From the NCBI GenBank assembly GCA_013398955.1, contig VWPU01019139.1, positions 159,956 to 223,955 on the forward strand: DNA of 64,000 nt, read 5' to 3'. Shown here in pieces: positions 49,931 through 63,195 of this stretch (its first letter is position 1; every line of letters starts with the position of its first letter). A model generated the notes under the pieces. It was not told where the DNA came from. It did no database searches and worked only from the letters and a program-made list of their open reading frames with translations. Both the position numbers and the translations under genes were made by a program. The stretch comes from Callaeas wilsoni. Taxonomy: Eukaryota > Chordata > Aves > Passeriformes > Callaeidae.

Positions 49931-52479
49931 GGTGCTCCGGGATGGGACAGACAGAGCTGCGCTCCCACCTCCAGCTGCCCACACACACAGCCCTACAGCA
50001 CCTCACCAGGAGGATGGCGACCCACCCCCGCAGGCCAGCAGCCAAGGGGTTAAAGTGCCTCGTTACTGCTTCTGTAGCCAGGCTTCCCTTATTTGCAGCC
50101 AGAATTCCCCAGGAGCCAGAGCTTTTACTAGTGGCTCTGCTGTAGAACCATGTCATTATAGATTGCAAGTTCCTTAAAGGTCAGATAACACAACACAATT
50201 GAATCATATTAGTGAGTATAGCGAGCTGATATTTTCCTAGGAAAACCCATAAAGCAGATTGTTTGCTGCAGAAACACACTGTTGTATAGCAAAGCCGGTG
50301 TAATTGTCTGCACAAACAAACAAGTGGTTTATGAGAAAACCCTCCCATGCTGCAGATCCTTGGGGTGGGAGCCAGCAGGACCAAGTGCTGGGCACCTCGG
50401 GCAGGCTGGATTTCAGCTTGGGTTACAACACTGAAATACATCGCAAAAGACAAGTAGGGAAATAAACAATTTCCAAGTGTATTGTTGAGAGACAAATACT
50501 CGATACTTCGTTTAATGTCTGGATGCAGGCAGCAGTTAATCCAAGGCAGTGCTATTAAAGAAATGCAGGATTGATTGTGAGGATGATTGAAGATTTCTGA
50601 AGAGCACAATTTCCAAGGCCATGATGACTCCACCTTGTTTTTTTTCCAAATTTGCCTGTAATCTATTCGGACAAATCCTTTTATCACATTTATTTCCTTT
50701 CCAAGTTCCAACAGTGTCATTAATTATGGAACTTTGCAGTCCTACTTACCCTACTGCATGCTCTAATTTTGTTTCCTTTTAAAATGGTTTTCCATCCCTA
50801 ACAGACACCTTTCCTTTTTCAGCTCCTTTACTTTGTCCCTCTGAAGCCTGCTGTTACTAACCCATCGCACTGGCAGCCACCCATCCTGCCTGAATCCGCA
50901 GATCCATCTGGAGGCAGCCAGCACCAGTGGTCGCTCGATTTCTGCTGCAGAGGGGCGTGGGCCTTTCCACGGGGAGAGGAAAGGCACAAATCTCTTTTTT
51001 CCAAAAATTTGGGTGCTTGTCAGACCCTAGGGTCTGCAGTCTCTCCGCCAGCCTGGAAATTCTCTTTTGGTTCTAGATTTAACTTCAGAATGGAAAAGGA
51101 ACTAGAATCAGCACAACTGCTTTAACCTTCCCCAGTCACAGGAAAAGGAGGAAAAGTAATTAAAAAAATAATTTTGAGTACACAAAGCCACATCTCCTCT
51201 CACTGACCTTCAACACCCGCGTCACCTGTCTGGAGCAGCGGAGCAGGAACACCACTGGCTCCCACTCCCACCTGTGTCAGCTCTCCTCCACCGCGTTTCA
51301 TCGTGTCCCAGCCAAACAGTGGTGAAGCACAGGCAGAAAAGCAATTAGATTTAAATCTCGTTTCCTCTTTCTATCTTGCCTTTTTCTCTTCTCTACTTAG
51401 ATGCTCCTCAGTGCACTAATAGGATTTGTGTTTAGCACAGTGCGAAACAAATGATCTATGGGTCTGTCCGTGCTACACACTCCCAATGCCATTGCAGCCC
51501 CCTGAAAGGGCACTGCAAGAGCAGCCAGACAAGAGTGTCCTGGCACTGTGTATAATTCTTTGTACACCCTGCCCACACAATCACTGCTATCCTGGCTCTC
51601 GCAGTCCCTCTGTGCTCTCCTCACACTGCACTTAGCTCTGCTTAGGGAGGAAATGGGACCAAGACCCTTGACCAGCTTCAGCCCCTGCTGCCCTGCACCA
51701 GCCACGCTGCTCCCACAAACCGATCTGCTGGTTTAATTGATGTTTCAGCTGAGATTGACTTGTGCCTCATCTAAGCCAAACAGGGGCTCAGTCCCTGCAT
51801 TTCATTACCAACAGGTAACGCAAAGGCCGTGTGAGAACTGACCAGACCTAACAACTCAAGCACGCTCAGGAGCACAGCACATCAAAGGCTGCAGTGACTC
51901 AGGTGCCAAAGTCCTACTGAGAGTCTCTGGGACCAGTCAGATTTTCCTGGTGGCTCTGATTGTGGCTCTGTCAGTGCAGCTCCTGCGGCTCTGCGCCAGC
52001 AATGCCCTTCATTAATTCCTAATGCTGCCCCAAGTACATCTCATGTCCTCCAGGGTTTGGCAGCCCCTGTGAGCTGGGGCGCAGAGCACAGCTCCCTACC
52101 CTCCTTCCACATATAACAAGAAGCCAAATGAAATAATGAAAGAAACTCATTTTAATGCCACAGAGGGAATTGTTTTATTGCTAAAGCAGCAAATAGAACT
52201 AATTGAATCCACTGGAAAAAAAAAAAAAAAAGAGCAAAGGAATGGAAAGGGTAGGTGTGGAGCACAGACAGAAAGGGTGAGCTGGAGCCTGAATATTCAT
52301 GGACCTAGAAACTGCAAATCCTTGAATGCAAAATATCTTCATAACTGATCATATTGCCAATGGCAATGCATGCACAGCTCGGAGACAGGCTTGGAATGTT
52401 TGCATTTACAAGATTTTTTTTTAAGTAGTATTATGGAACAAATTCTCTGGTTCATTAAGCTGCTTTGCACCTCCCCAGT
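49931..52479. other. intron segment without genes
   Basis: AT-rich at 50160-50770 and 51100-51180. A 179-codon minus-strand frame (50181-50720) crosses the AT-rich part, which is unusual for chance, but it has no recognised domain. Otherwise unique DNA with the A16 run. Confidence 0.45.
52216..52231. repeat. A16 run
   Basis: Sixteen adenines in an AT-rich stretch. The 80 bp upstream show no recognisable SINE or processed gene. Confidence 0.95.
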
Positions 52480-52640
52480 AAAAGAGAACATCCCGGGAAC
52501 GAGCACCAGGACTGGCACAAGCTCCCACCGGCGCGGAGCGCGGGGCAGGCGGCAGCGCACAGCCCCGGGACAGTTCTGGTGCCCGCGGCGCCAGGCGGCG
52601 AGGCAGGCGAGCCCCTGCGTGCCTGGGCCGCCGAGCTGGG
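52480..52640. promoter_or_regulatory. short CpG cluster in intron
   Basis: About 19 CpG in 160 bp, densest at 52529-52635, embedded between AT-rich DNA on both sides (A-run at 52216-52231; AT-rich block from 52720). Too short for a classic CpG island. No gene is attached to it. Confidence 0.45.
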
Positions 52641-52719
52641 GCACTTCACCCCAAATCACCTCCCCTTTCACATGCCGCCAGTTACACCTGCCACAAGCTT
52701 TTAAACTCTGTTTTCAGTG

Positions 52720-52920
52720 AATTTCAATTTTCAGTGGCAACATATATATTAATGTGGGGGGGGTTACATTTTAATTAAGGCAGTACTCATATTCTTCATT
52801 ACAATACGAAGTCATCCAGCAAAGAACACCAAGGATATAAATGCCATAATGAAGGAGATACGTATCCTGCACTGTATGCTCAAGCACAGAGGCAGCAACA
52901 AGAGACAACTCTCATATGGT
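52720..52920. other. AT-rich block beside CpG cluster
   Basis: AT-rich sequence with TATATATTAAT, a G8 run, then TTTTAATTAAGG and AAATGCCATAATG words. Together with the CpG cluster just to its left it makes a sharp compositional switch. Candidate regulatory DNA only. Confidence 0.25.
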
Positions 52921-53919
52921 AAGTGCAAGGTGAGAAAGCTGCATTAGAAATGCAGTTTATACTCCCAAGGGCCATACAACTTTCATCTGGCACCACAGGC
53001 CCTGAATCTGCACCCCAAAGGCACCCAAAACACCAGTCCTACCTCAATCTATTTTCCTCACCCCGAGAGAGAGCCCAAGGCACAACGGCTGCTGGGTGTG
53101 CCGGTGGGGGCATACAGTGCCTGGGTCCCTCCTGGATGCTGCCAGCCACACAAAGGGCTGCAGCTGAGACCCTCCCCAACAACAGCAGCAGCGCTGCAGG
53201 ATGAGGCTGTCTCCTCAGCCTTAGGATAACTGGGGGCTCCGCTCTCCCCAGGCTCACTGGAAGCGAGGCACAGGTGAAAACCACCTCTCTGCAGAGCACC
53301 CCCTTCCTCCCTACACCAGCATCCCAAATCCTCAGCCCCTGGGCACAGCAAAGAGCTTCAGGCTCACCTCTGCCTGCAACACACTCCAAGCATCAGAAAA
53401 AGTTAATAGGGGTCATGGGGGGAAGCTGCACTGGGCAACACCGTGCCAGAGCACCCCAGGGAAGGACCCTGAACCGGGCAGCAGGAGACGGACCCGCCAC
53501 GGTGCCGTGGGACCCTCGTCAGCCAGAGCTCCGCTCCCGCATCCATCACTCCGCTGACAGCCAGCGGCTCTGAACTTACACGCTAATAAACAAACTCCTT
53601 ACACAGCCTGGCCATGGGAAAGCACTTCTTCACCACTGCCTTACTGCAAAAAAATGGCTGAGGAGCTCCTGATAAGGTTTTCCAAAGGAACCCATCTGCG
53701 GCAGAGACGTGGATTGCCTCCCACTGAGATGACCATGTCCCAAGACGAGAATGCTTCCGAGTATCATGTGGGAACAGAGTAATAATAAAACACCTTGCTG
53801 TAACTTTAGCAGCAGTGGCTCTAGCAGAAAAGCCTGTAATGATCTAATAACACATCTCCCTTGCTGCCACTCCAGCCTTGTGAAATCCAGGGTAGTCTGA
53901 GCCATAAATCCATCACAGC
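52921..53919. other. intron segment without genes
   Basis: Mixed, mostly GC-rich unique sequence. Frames up to 116 codons are unsupported. Nothing is recognised. Confidence 0.5.
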
Positions 53920-54360
53920 TCTTCCTCTGTCATTAATTGTTAGGCTATTTGTATTACACATTTCAAATACCCAATAGACTCCAATTTCATGGTGGGCTAG
54001 ACTGCAGAAATGATTCTTTTAATCTTTTTTAATTTTGAAGTGGTACCAAACTTTAATATTTTCTAATGGAGTGTATATTTTACTCACACCTAATAGTATC
54101 ACTACAATTTAGGAGCAATAAAAGTCAAGCTCCCGTCTGTACAATAAGCTTGCAGCTCTATTTCCAAAGTTCAATCAGTTAACCTAGGAGAGCAGTAACT
54201 TTCCTACAATGAGTAACGATGTGGAATAATATTTAGATAGAGATAAACTCTTTTTGCATAGGAAATTGCATTATGATTTGCTGGGTCTATGAAATTCTCA
54301 GCAAGATGGTTTAGTTTACCAATGAAGTTGTTGCCTCAGGCATTTTTCCACAGTGCTTCG
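53920..54360. other. AT-rich block, candidate conserved non-coding element
   Basis: About 440 bp of complex AT-rich sequence, with CATTAATTGTTAGG, TCTTTTAATC and GTTAACC words, bounded by GC-rich DNA on both sides. No frame or repeat. Confidence 0.3.
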
Positions 54361-55639
54361 ATTTTTTGGGGGGGGTTCTAGATGATTTTGAGCTGAGTAA
54401 GGTGCCGTTATCATTCCAGATCCCGGCGTGTGCAGCAGACCCAGCAATAGAGCTCCTGCAGCCTCCTCCCCACGCTGGCAGTGCAGGATGAGCAGCCCAA
54501 ACAAGGGCTGCTCCATCTCAGGGGCTGTGCAGCCCTGGAGTCTCTGCCCCTCCACACGGCGCCAGCCCGTGGGGTTTGCCCTGCCAGACGCAGCTCCTGG
54601 GGGGTCATGCCCACGGTTAGGACAGCAATTGCAGCAGGTGCCTGTGTGCCCTGGATTGTGTTCATCTGGCCAGACATCCATTTCTCTGGGGGAGCCATCA
54701 ACAAAGCCCGAGAGCAGGACCACTGCTGAGTGCCACCCCTTCGCTGCCAGGCCCCAGGCAGATGAACCGCCCTCCTTTCTGTGGCGCAGCTCAGCACCAG
54801 CACCACCCATGGCCCCAACAGCCTCCCTCAGGCAGCAAAATCACCATCCCCACCACATGGCCCGGCACCCCAGAGCCCCTCTAGTTCATGCCTGACTGTG
54901 GATTTGCCTTTCTGTGCAAGGTGAACAGCTCAGGTAGAGGAGGCAGAGCCCTTTCCTGACGTACCAGTATCCCTCAGTGCACCCTCTGGCTCTGCAGGCC
55001 CCAGTGCCACGGAGCATGAAGCAAAGGTGGTGATTGGCAATTTGGGAATTAAAAGAGTACAAATAAAGAGCCCTAAAATGAGCTTGAAGCGCCTGCGAGC
55101 GCTGGCAGTGCAGAGGGGTGGCACTGTGGGATCGACGCTGGCACTGCCCGGGGAACAGCCCTAGGAGGGATGAACCAACAGCCAGTTAAGGACCTCCAGC
55201 AGCAACGACTTTAGGATCCACAGTCTGCCACCAGCATTTCTTGAGTCAGCACTTTGGATGGAAAACGGTCAGCTTGTTTTTGAACAAGCAGGACCAGAGC
55301 CAAGTAACTAACAGTTTGTCACCTGCACAGGTGACGCAGCACCTTCCACCCCGGGCTGAGTTGGGAGCTGACCCCTTCCCACATGTCTGGGGCTCAGAGG
55401 TAGGCCCTGAATGGGGGCACAGGAGCACCTGGAGGAGCCTCAAAGCCTCTGGGGCTGGTGCACCCTCCCATGCTTGTCTCCCCCTCGGCTGGGTGGCGGC
55501 AGCTCTCGCCGTGGGCTGCGGAATCCAGCCATGGTTTAACACTCAGTCCTGATGCTGACGCTGGCTTCCCACAAGCATGCTCATGGCTCGGCTTAATTGT
55601 ATGAGTGTCCATCAAGAACAAATACAGAAAGGGCAGAGC
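54361..55639. other. intron segment without genes
   Basis: GC-rich unique sequence beginning with a G8 run near 54369. Reading frames up to 164 codons overlap on both strands and are judged chance. Confidence 0.5.
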
Positions 55640-57250
55640 TGAGGCTGAAATGAAGTTATTTGCAGATGTAGATGAGCACTAATACTAAATACATCACCGT
55701 AGCCATCTCAATGCAAGATGAAAGGAAATACACTCTAAAACAAAGGAGAACTGCAGATCTGGGCTACCACAGCAGCATTGCTCTGCTCGGATCCAAAATG
55801 ATTACTGCTAATAAAGGAGGGGCCAAGTCCAGTCCAGCCTGGCTCTGAAGGGAATGGAAATCAGATTTTGGTTTGAAATGTGTTATAGCAATCTCTGCAA
55901 TACAAAATAAAGTCTGGCAGATGGAGTTATTTTTATCCAAAGCTAGTTCTGTTTAGTAGGTCGGTGGCTATAACTGATGTCCCTTTGCTATTTCCTCTTC
56001 CCCCCGGTCCCCCTGCCTCAGTTTCTCCAGGCACTGAAAAGATTAGAGCAGACAACTCCAGTATATTTTAGGAGGATCCTACTTAGCTGTAAAAATCAAT
56101 TGTGAATTTCACATCCACCCCCAGCGTTTGGCCTGTTTATATTGCCAAATATATTCTGTAAAGAAGTACTGTACTTCACAGGAGAGCTTGTCAAGGTAAA
56201 TACCTTCATTTACATAAAATGTGACTAGCAATTGAAATGTTAAAGCCATAAAGAGCAAGTTTATGATCCATCCTTGATGCCTAGATGTATAATCTGACAA
56301 GGGGGGAAATACTGTGCCTTGCAACATTTACTAAATTGGTGTGTTGACACTGGGGAGGGAAATGGGAGACTTTGAAAAAAAAAAAGGTTAGAGGGTTTTT
56401 TTGAGGGCTGTTTTTGGCTTTTTTCTTCCTCTTCCTCATAAGTATGAATCCTTTCCCCAGCCTTCTACAGTCATCTTTCAAGTCTCTTCTTCAGCTTAGA
56501 AACTGCAGCTACCCAAATAATGAATGGGGGGAGCAGTGCCCATTGTGCCATCATGTGTGGAGCAGGGTCTGGGCAACAGCCTGGCCATGCCCAGGGAGAG
56601 GAGCTGCTCTTGGCAGGGTCAGGGCCCAGTCCCACCCAGCCACTCCCCCCATGCCCCCGACAGGTACCTTTGATCTAAACAGGAATTTCTCACTGGGATT
56701 GAAAAGACTCTTGTAATTCTAGGGTTTCCTTTAAACTTTTTCAAATATAGGGGAAACCAATTTAAACCTCATACAACCCTAAATAATACTTATTTAAAAG
56801 TGGATAAAAAGGCTAAAATGAACTGCTGCTCACATGCACACGACAGTGAAATTACAATATCCACACTGGATGCTCTGGAAAGTTTGATCGTGCAGGTTCC
56901 TCACCTGGACTCCACACAAATGTTTCAGCCATTCATTCATGCTCATACCCTCATACCCTTTGCAATTCATTGAAACCACTTCAAGCAAAAATCATTTGAA
57001 AGAAATTACCTCTGTGTATCACACTCCGAGCAGCGAGAAATGTCCCACATGAACCAGCCCAGCGCCCAAAGCAATAAAATTTCTGCTGAAGTGCATGAAA
57101 TAATGACTCAGAGAAAAGGAGTCCCCATGACAAGAAGAGGAAAAAGAAACCCATGAGAAGAAAAAGACTCTGACCTTTGTCGATACAAGGTGTCACAAAT
57201 TTGTGTTGGAATTTTGACTTTGAAAATCTAAGGCCTTTGCCCATAACTTT
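55640..57250. other. AT-rich region, candidate conserved non-coding elements
   Basis: Two AT-rich blocks (55640-56340 and 56700-57250) around a GC-richer insert. Words such as CACTAATACTAAATAC, GTTATTTTTATCC and TTTAAAAGTGG occur. No transposon or gene is recognised. A 169-codon minus frame (56981-57490) lacks any known domain. Confidence 0.3.
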
Positions 57251-60200
57251 GTTTGAGAAGCTGTTGTTCCTTCTCTGCCAGTCTAGGCTCGGCACAGAGC
57301 AGAGTGAGCCTTGCTTAGCCAGGGAGCAAGCAAGCCAGGGGTCAGGTGCATCATTTAAACCAGAGAACGTGACCACCCAACACTTCCCCTTCTGCTTCTC
57401 CAAAGGGCTATTTTTCCCCAGGCCTATTTTTGAGTTTTCTGTAACTCTACACTCACGAGCAGTACTGCACTTACAAAGAGAGCGAAGCACACAAACTTTG
57501 ACATCACAGATAACACTTAAACCATTAGCAGCAAAGCACCAGAGTGTTTACAAAGTGGGTTATTAAGCAAAATCCTAGAGAAAGGATGTTTTTGAGACTA
57601 CAGTGCAAAAGCTCAATTATTTCAGGGCTGGCGACATGTGCCAGTTTCCTACACGCTCCAAGGGATGTTCCCACAGTCATTGGAACAGGCGTCCCCAGCA
57701 CGGTGGCTGGCGTGCTGAGCCCTGTGTCTGTTAGCCTCCCTAGGGAGCTGTGTGGCTGCTTCTGTTCCCAGGCTCCACACTCAATACCGGGATCAGAGTG
57801 CGAGCAGGGCAGAACGCCAGCTGGGCATGGTGGTGGGACGTCGCCCTGGTCGCTCCCTTCCACCCTTCTGAAGGAATAGGGCCGGACACCTCCCTGCCAA
57901 GGCAGCGTGGGGCCAGTGCCTGGGGGCTGCCAAGGGGCACGGAGAGCACCCTGCCGTCCCCTCCTCTTGCTCCCACCTTTCTCTCAGCACTTTGTGCCCC
58001 CAGTCAACTACAAACACATTTCACATGGAGGCAGAAGCAGTGACAAGCCCTGCGGGAGCAGGTGCTCCAGAGCCCTCCTGCCAGTGTGTTGACCCTGGCG
58101 CTTCTCTCACTCACTTTGCAGGAAGAGCCAGTGCAGCACATAGGGGCTGCAGGTGCTGAGAGCAGCTGCCATTCCCATGGCTACAACTGAGCGGCATGTG
58201 GATAACCATCATCAGGTGATAAAACACTGAAAATAGATACAATTCATTCCCTCGTCCCATTCCTTGAGCTACAACAGAGCAGAAAGGAGGGAGACAACTG
58301 CTGCCCAGGAAGGGTGCAGGGTGGGTTCCCCTGGCCCAGCACACAAGGCAGGGGCAGAGCCAGGAGACCCCCAGCTCTGGCACACAGCAGATTCACTGCA
58401 GTAGCTGCAGGGTGCAGAAGAAAATCCATGCCTGCTGCTGGAGCGGCCTCCCATCAGTCCCCAGATGGATGAAACATGGGGGCCAACCAGCACAAAGCCT
58501 GACCCCTGCTCACAGTCCCCAGCCCAGAGCCGACCCAGGTGTCAGCAAAGTCCAATACACTGGATCCACAGAGGAGAGAGGCAGCTGAGTCACTACATTT
58601 CAGCAAAAGCCAACTCACAGCAGGGCCCAGAAACAAAATCAATACACTTTCCCTAAGTTACCAGAAGTGCAGTGGGTACAATGCTCTGGGAAGGCCTTTT
58701 GCAGAGAAACACTGCAGTTCCCAGGCTCTGCAGCAGTGCCTGTGGGCAACAGCAGACCCCAATCCACCTGCCCATTGTAGGTGCTCCCACAGTGCCATCA
58801 GCACAGGCTCACGGTGCTGATGGAAAGGGTTTGATTTCCTGAATGCCCTGAGCCGATCAGAACAGCACAGGCATTACCCAGCAACCCAATTACAGCTCAC
58901 AGCGAGGTGACACTGTGTGGGACGAGGCTGAAATGGCCCCAAGCTATTGCCGCCCAACAGCTGTTAGGAGATGCTGAAGAAGGGTCCCCCCACACATCCC
59001 TGGAGATGCTGAAGAAGGGCCCCCCCACACATCCCTGGACACAATTCCTGCCAGCAGCCATGGCAGCAAAAGCCGGGTGCTCCAAGGTTGGATTGTCCCT
59101 GGGCATGCAGGGACAGCCCCACTGCCCCAGCCTCCCGGTCAACACAGGAAGGAAGGTGAGATGGCCCCACGGGGAGCAGAGCCCATGGCAGAAATAACAA
59201 CACGCAACAGCCGCCTCCCCCGCACAGACGAACTGAGTGTCCACAGGGATGCGGCTGGGAGTGCCAGCTCCGCAGCCACAGCCAGCGGCTCCACGGAACC
59301 GCTGACTCGCGAGCACGTGTTTATTACCGAGAGAAGAGCTCCCTGTCATGGCATTATTCATTATTTGTATGAGGGCAGCAGCTCACCAAATAACACGCAG
59401 GCCTGACTGCTCGGGAGAACACTCCAAGAAACCCAGACAGGCGGTGCAAATAGCATTAGACATGCAAGCCATTCCACTGCCTGTCACGGCGACCGCTGCT
59501 GCAGCGGGGCCGCTCCATGCACACAGCTGCACCCTGTCCAAGTGCTCAGCACTGGAGGCCCAGGGCAGAGAGGGGAATGTGATCTAATCACAGATATTGC
59601 TGCAGCCTCTCCATGCGGGTTCCATTGAGGAGAAAGCAAGGAGTAAAGCAATGTGCACGTATACACAGAATTTAACTCTTCCAATCAGCGAACCTTAAAA
59701 CTCAACTCACCACTATCAGGTGTTCTCTTCGTGTTATGGAAATCATATTCATGTTAAAACTGCAAGTTTGTTTTCAAAATACTGTTACAAATCTCCAGTT
59801 TTTCTGCCAAAGGCAGGATGTCAAGATAGCCTTGAAAGCGTAACGTGACAGAACTGAACCCCCTCACTGTGCTGAGCCTGCAGGCAGCTGGGGATGGTCG
59901 CTGGAAGCACTGGGCTGTTCCAGTCAGCTCAGAAAACCTCAAGGGTGCCCAAGTGATGAGGTCTCCTGTGCTGGTCATTTGCACCAGCAGAAAGACACAA
60001 CTAAAGCCCCCCCATGCTGGTGCTCAGAGTTCCCACTCCCTTCACAAAGCCACCTGCAGCACTTCTCTTCCAAAATCACCAGACCAGCCACCAGCAGCAT
60101 CTGAGCATCCCAAGGTATTGGCATCTGCACAGGTGAACCTGCTCCACCACCCACAGCGCTGCTGTAGGGCAGCGTGGCCACTGCACAGTGCCAGACAGGA

Positions 60201-63180
60201 TCACCTCCCCCTCCTTCTCCAGTCACACAAAGCCACTGGGACCACACCGACTCCAGCGCTCCCCTGCAGACCCCTGCCCACCTCCCTGGGTTCTCTCCTC
60301 TCTGAGGCCGAACCAAGGCCCCTAGCACCACAAGGAGACAAACCTGTCCAGGTGTTTGCCACTGCGGGCAGTTTGCAGTTCCCATTATCCACAACGTCTC
60401 TTGATCCACGCCCAGGCAGGGAACTCAGGCATGTCCCAAATGCTGTGCCTGTAATGAGCATTTGTGGAGGTAATCTCCATTCCCTGGCCTCAGAGGCCTC
60501 TCTGTCATTCTGCCATCCTTTTTGTGCTCTCAGTGCTTTTCCTAATGCAGGATAGCTCAGGGCAAAGCTCATGGCATGGGACATCCATGAGGCATGAGCA
60601 TCACACTGGAGAGAGCAAATGCCTGCAGTCCAGCCTGGCTGTGGGGGACATGCAGAGATCACTCTGTGCCTGGGCATGTGAGAGAGCAGTGGGACACTTG
60701 GACAGTGGCTAAAAATCAGCAGCAGTTCCTGCAGGAATGGCATATCCTGGGGAAGGAAGGAGCAAGTAAAAGACAATAGCTTACAAAGGAACAGCAGAGG
60801 AAGATTGGATGCTGTGTAAGGAAAGCTGTACCATGGAACTTGTCCTTCAGACAGCCCAGCATTAGGACGGACGGAATCATAAACTGCAACCACACAAACA
60901 ATTCTGGCAGCATAACAGAAACTAATCCTAGCCCAGTTTGCACCAGTTCATGAGTGGGAAGACCTCTGTTTGCAATTGCCACAGGAACTGAGCTAAAGTC
61001 ATCAGAGACAGCATACAAACCTTCAGCTTTCCCTATAGGTTCTCAGGAAAAAAACAGAGCAGGGAGTGTGGAACTGCCATCCTGACATGCCACCTTGCCC
61101 CCAGCAGCACAGCGCTGGTGTCCCCTGGCCCAGTGTTTGCAGCAACTCCAGCCACTGAGAGAGATCCTGGACCAGAGACCCAGAGCATTTAGGGCTTTTC
61201 AATCTCAAGGCAGCAAAGACACAGGTAATGCAGCATACACACAAAGAAATGGCAATGCCCTGGTGCTGTCTCCATTTTACAGGTGGAGAAACCAAGGAGG
61301 AGAAGGCATTTCCCTTCCCTCCAGCTCTTCGAGGCTGGGAGATAACCTTGGGACTGAACAACAAAGCAAGGAACCCTGAAGGTCTGCCATTCCCTTATTT
61401 CACTATGTAAGAAAAAACCTGACCGTGTTAAAAGCTCACAGTGTGTAATGCAGAAGACACCACAAGGAGATGCTGGTAAAAACTTCAATAGTTGCTTCTT
61501 GGCTAAAAGAACATTGACATTTCTGTGGATAGGAAAAATCTCCAATTTCTCTACCTGGGACACAGCTGTGAGCTGTCAGCCTCCCTGGTGCACTCAATCA
61601 GGTAATCTCAGAGAAGGTCGGGAAGAAACAGCTGCTGGGATGGACGGCGATCTTTCCCCATTCTACGTTTGGTTTGTGTTTGTATGGCACTAAAAGTCAG
61701 TCCATGACGACAGCCTGGCACCAGTACAGCACCAGGGAAGTTGTGGCTGCTGCTGAGGCACAAACCACCAGCAGTGTCCTGCCCCTGCAAGGCTGAACAC
61801 TCTTGGAAGGAGGGGGGAAGAAGCACATGTTTGGGTTGGGCAAAGATAACTGGAGGTCAGGCAGCCAGGGCTGCAGTGGCACAGAGCAGCAGAGTCATTT
61901 CTTTATCCTGTGCCCAGAGCATCCATCCCACAGCCTACTCTGCCCAGACCCTCACACACCAAGGGTGTCCCAGCCTGTTCTTCTCCCACCTCTCCTGCAG
62001 GAGAGCTCCGGGGCTTTAAATGAGCTGCACACACCAGAGAGCTGCTGCAGGGATAGAAAATATCAAACTGCATTCTGCAAATGAAAACCTGTGTGTGCGC
62101 CTCTTACTCCACGAGAGGAGTTACACCCACTCACTAGCCCTTTTCTAGTAGCATAACTTTAAAGATGAAAAAGCAGCTGCTCATCATATTCAGTGCTTGA
62201 TCTTCTTCTGCCTGTTTTGAACAAAACCAAACTTTTTTAATATGTCACTTTCTATCCTCTTCTAGCCAGTTTTCTAAACTTATTTTTCAAGGTAAGCCTT
62301 TCCTCCAGGAAAATTCAGTATAATAAAATACTGTGTCTGAAATTATATCTATAGACACAATAACCATAGCCAGTCCTTTATTTTTTCCCCTCATCAGAGC
62401 AGCACACTGAAAACACTCTCAGGGACAACCTCACTTTCTCAGTGTTGATGTCCACTTTCTTGAAATCCCTCCAGAAAATCCCACAGCTTTTCACCAGAGC
62501 CAAGTGGATGCCACACCAAGTGTTATGAAGACTTTGCTTCCACAATCCCCACAGAAGACTGCCTGGAGTTTCTCACATTTAAATACCCCTGACATGAAGA
62601 CCATGTACTTAATTTTAATAAAGAGTGACCAGATAATCCAGGCAGTAACGAGCCTGCCGCCTCTCATTTTTAGCTTCATTTTCAGAGCAACTAAGCAGCT
62701 GCCATACTAACCGCAACAAGAATTTCACCAGCTCAGCCACAGACCACTTCTTATCAAGAACCAGTATGGTTTACTTTGAACAGTGGACTACAGAGCTACT
62801 GGGAATTTTTAAGTTCTACTGATGTGCTGCATTCTGCTCAGAAATTTTTAAAGAGAGAGAGAAACAGTGAGCCATCACAATCTATTGATTCGCTAAATCT
62901 GCCACGACACCTAACACTTCCTTACTGCAGTCCAGTGTTTTCTAATAACCAGGACTTTTAGCATAAAATTCCTTTAAAATGTTGCCCAACATCAGACAAC
63001 AGTATTTAGAGACTTTTTCACTAACAGAATTAGATCTCATCAATGGAAAAAACTTCCTGACGTGGAACTTGTTGAATAAAGAGTAAACCTTATTTGTGAA
63101 GCAAAGCCTGTGCTCGCATTGAAGGCAACATCCTACAGCCCTAGCAGCACCTGGAATAACTTGCGATCTTGTTTATTTCA
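57251..63180. other. first part of the intron after exon 1, without genes
   Basis: Mostly GC-rich until about 62000, then AT-rich towards the exon 1 CpG island. It contains the 35-bp duplication. Long overlapping frames at 59845-60555 (plus) and 60201-60893 (minus) have no recognisable domain and occupy the same DNA in opposite strands, as expected from stop-poor composition. Confidence 0.5.
58967..59036. repeat. 35-bp tandem duplication
   Basis: Copies at 58967-59001 and 59002-59036 (GGAGATGCTGAAGAAGGG, then a C-run and ACACATCCCT) differ at one base. The near identity suggests a recent event. Confidence 0.95.
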
Positions 63181-63195
63181 GTAATTATTAATTAC
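63181..63195. promoter_or_regulatory. palindromic pair of TAATTA homeodomain-type sites
   Basis: GTAATTA-T-TAATTAC is a perfect 7-bp inverted repeat around one base. Each arm holds a TAATTA core, the canonical homeodomain site. It lies about 370 bp inside the intron from exon 1, just outside the CpG island. The motif is seen directly; the regulatory role is inferred. Confidence 0.35.

Noticed and set aside
52216..52231. Poly(A) run as the tail of a processed pseudogene
   Set aside because: No coding or SINE similarity upstream and no clear target-site duplication.
47195..59036. Tandem repeats as a possible CRISPR array
   Set aside because: Two-copy minisatellites with no spacers, in a vertebrate intron.
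59845..60893. Overlapping plus (236 codons) and minus (230 codons) frames
   Set aside because: Both strands open over the same GC-rich DNA, with no recognisable motif in either.
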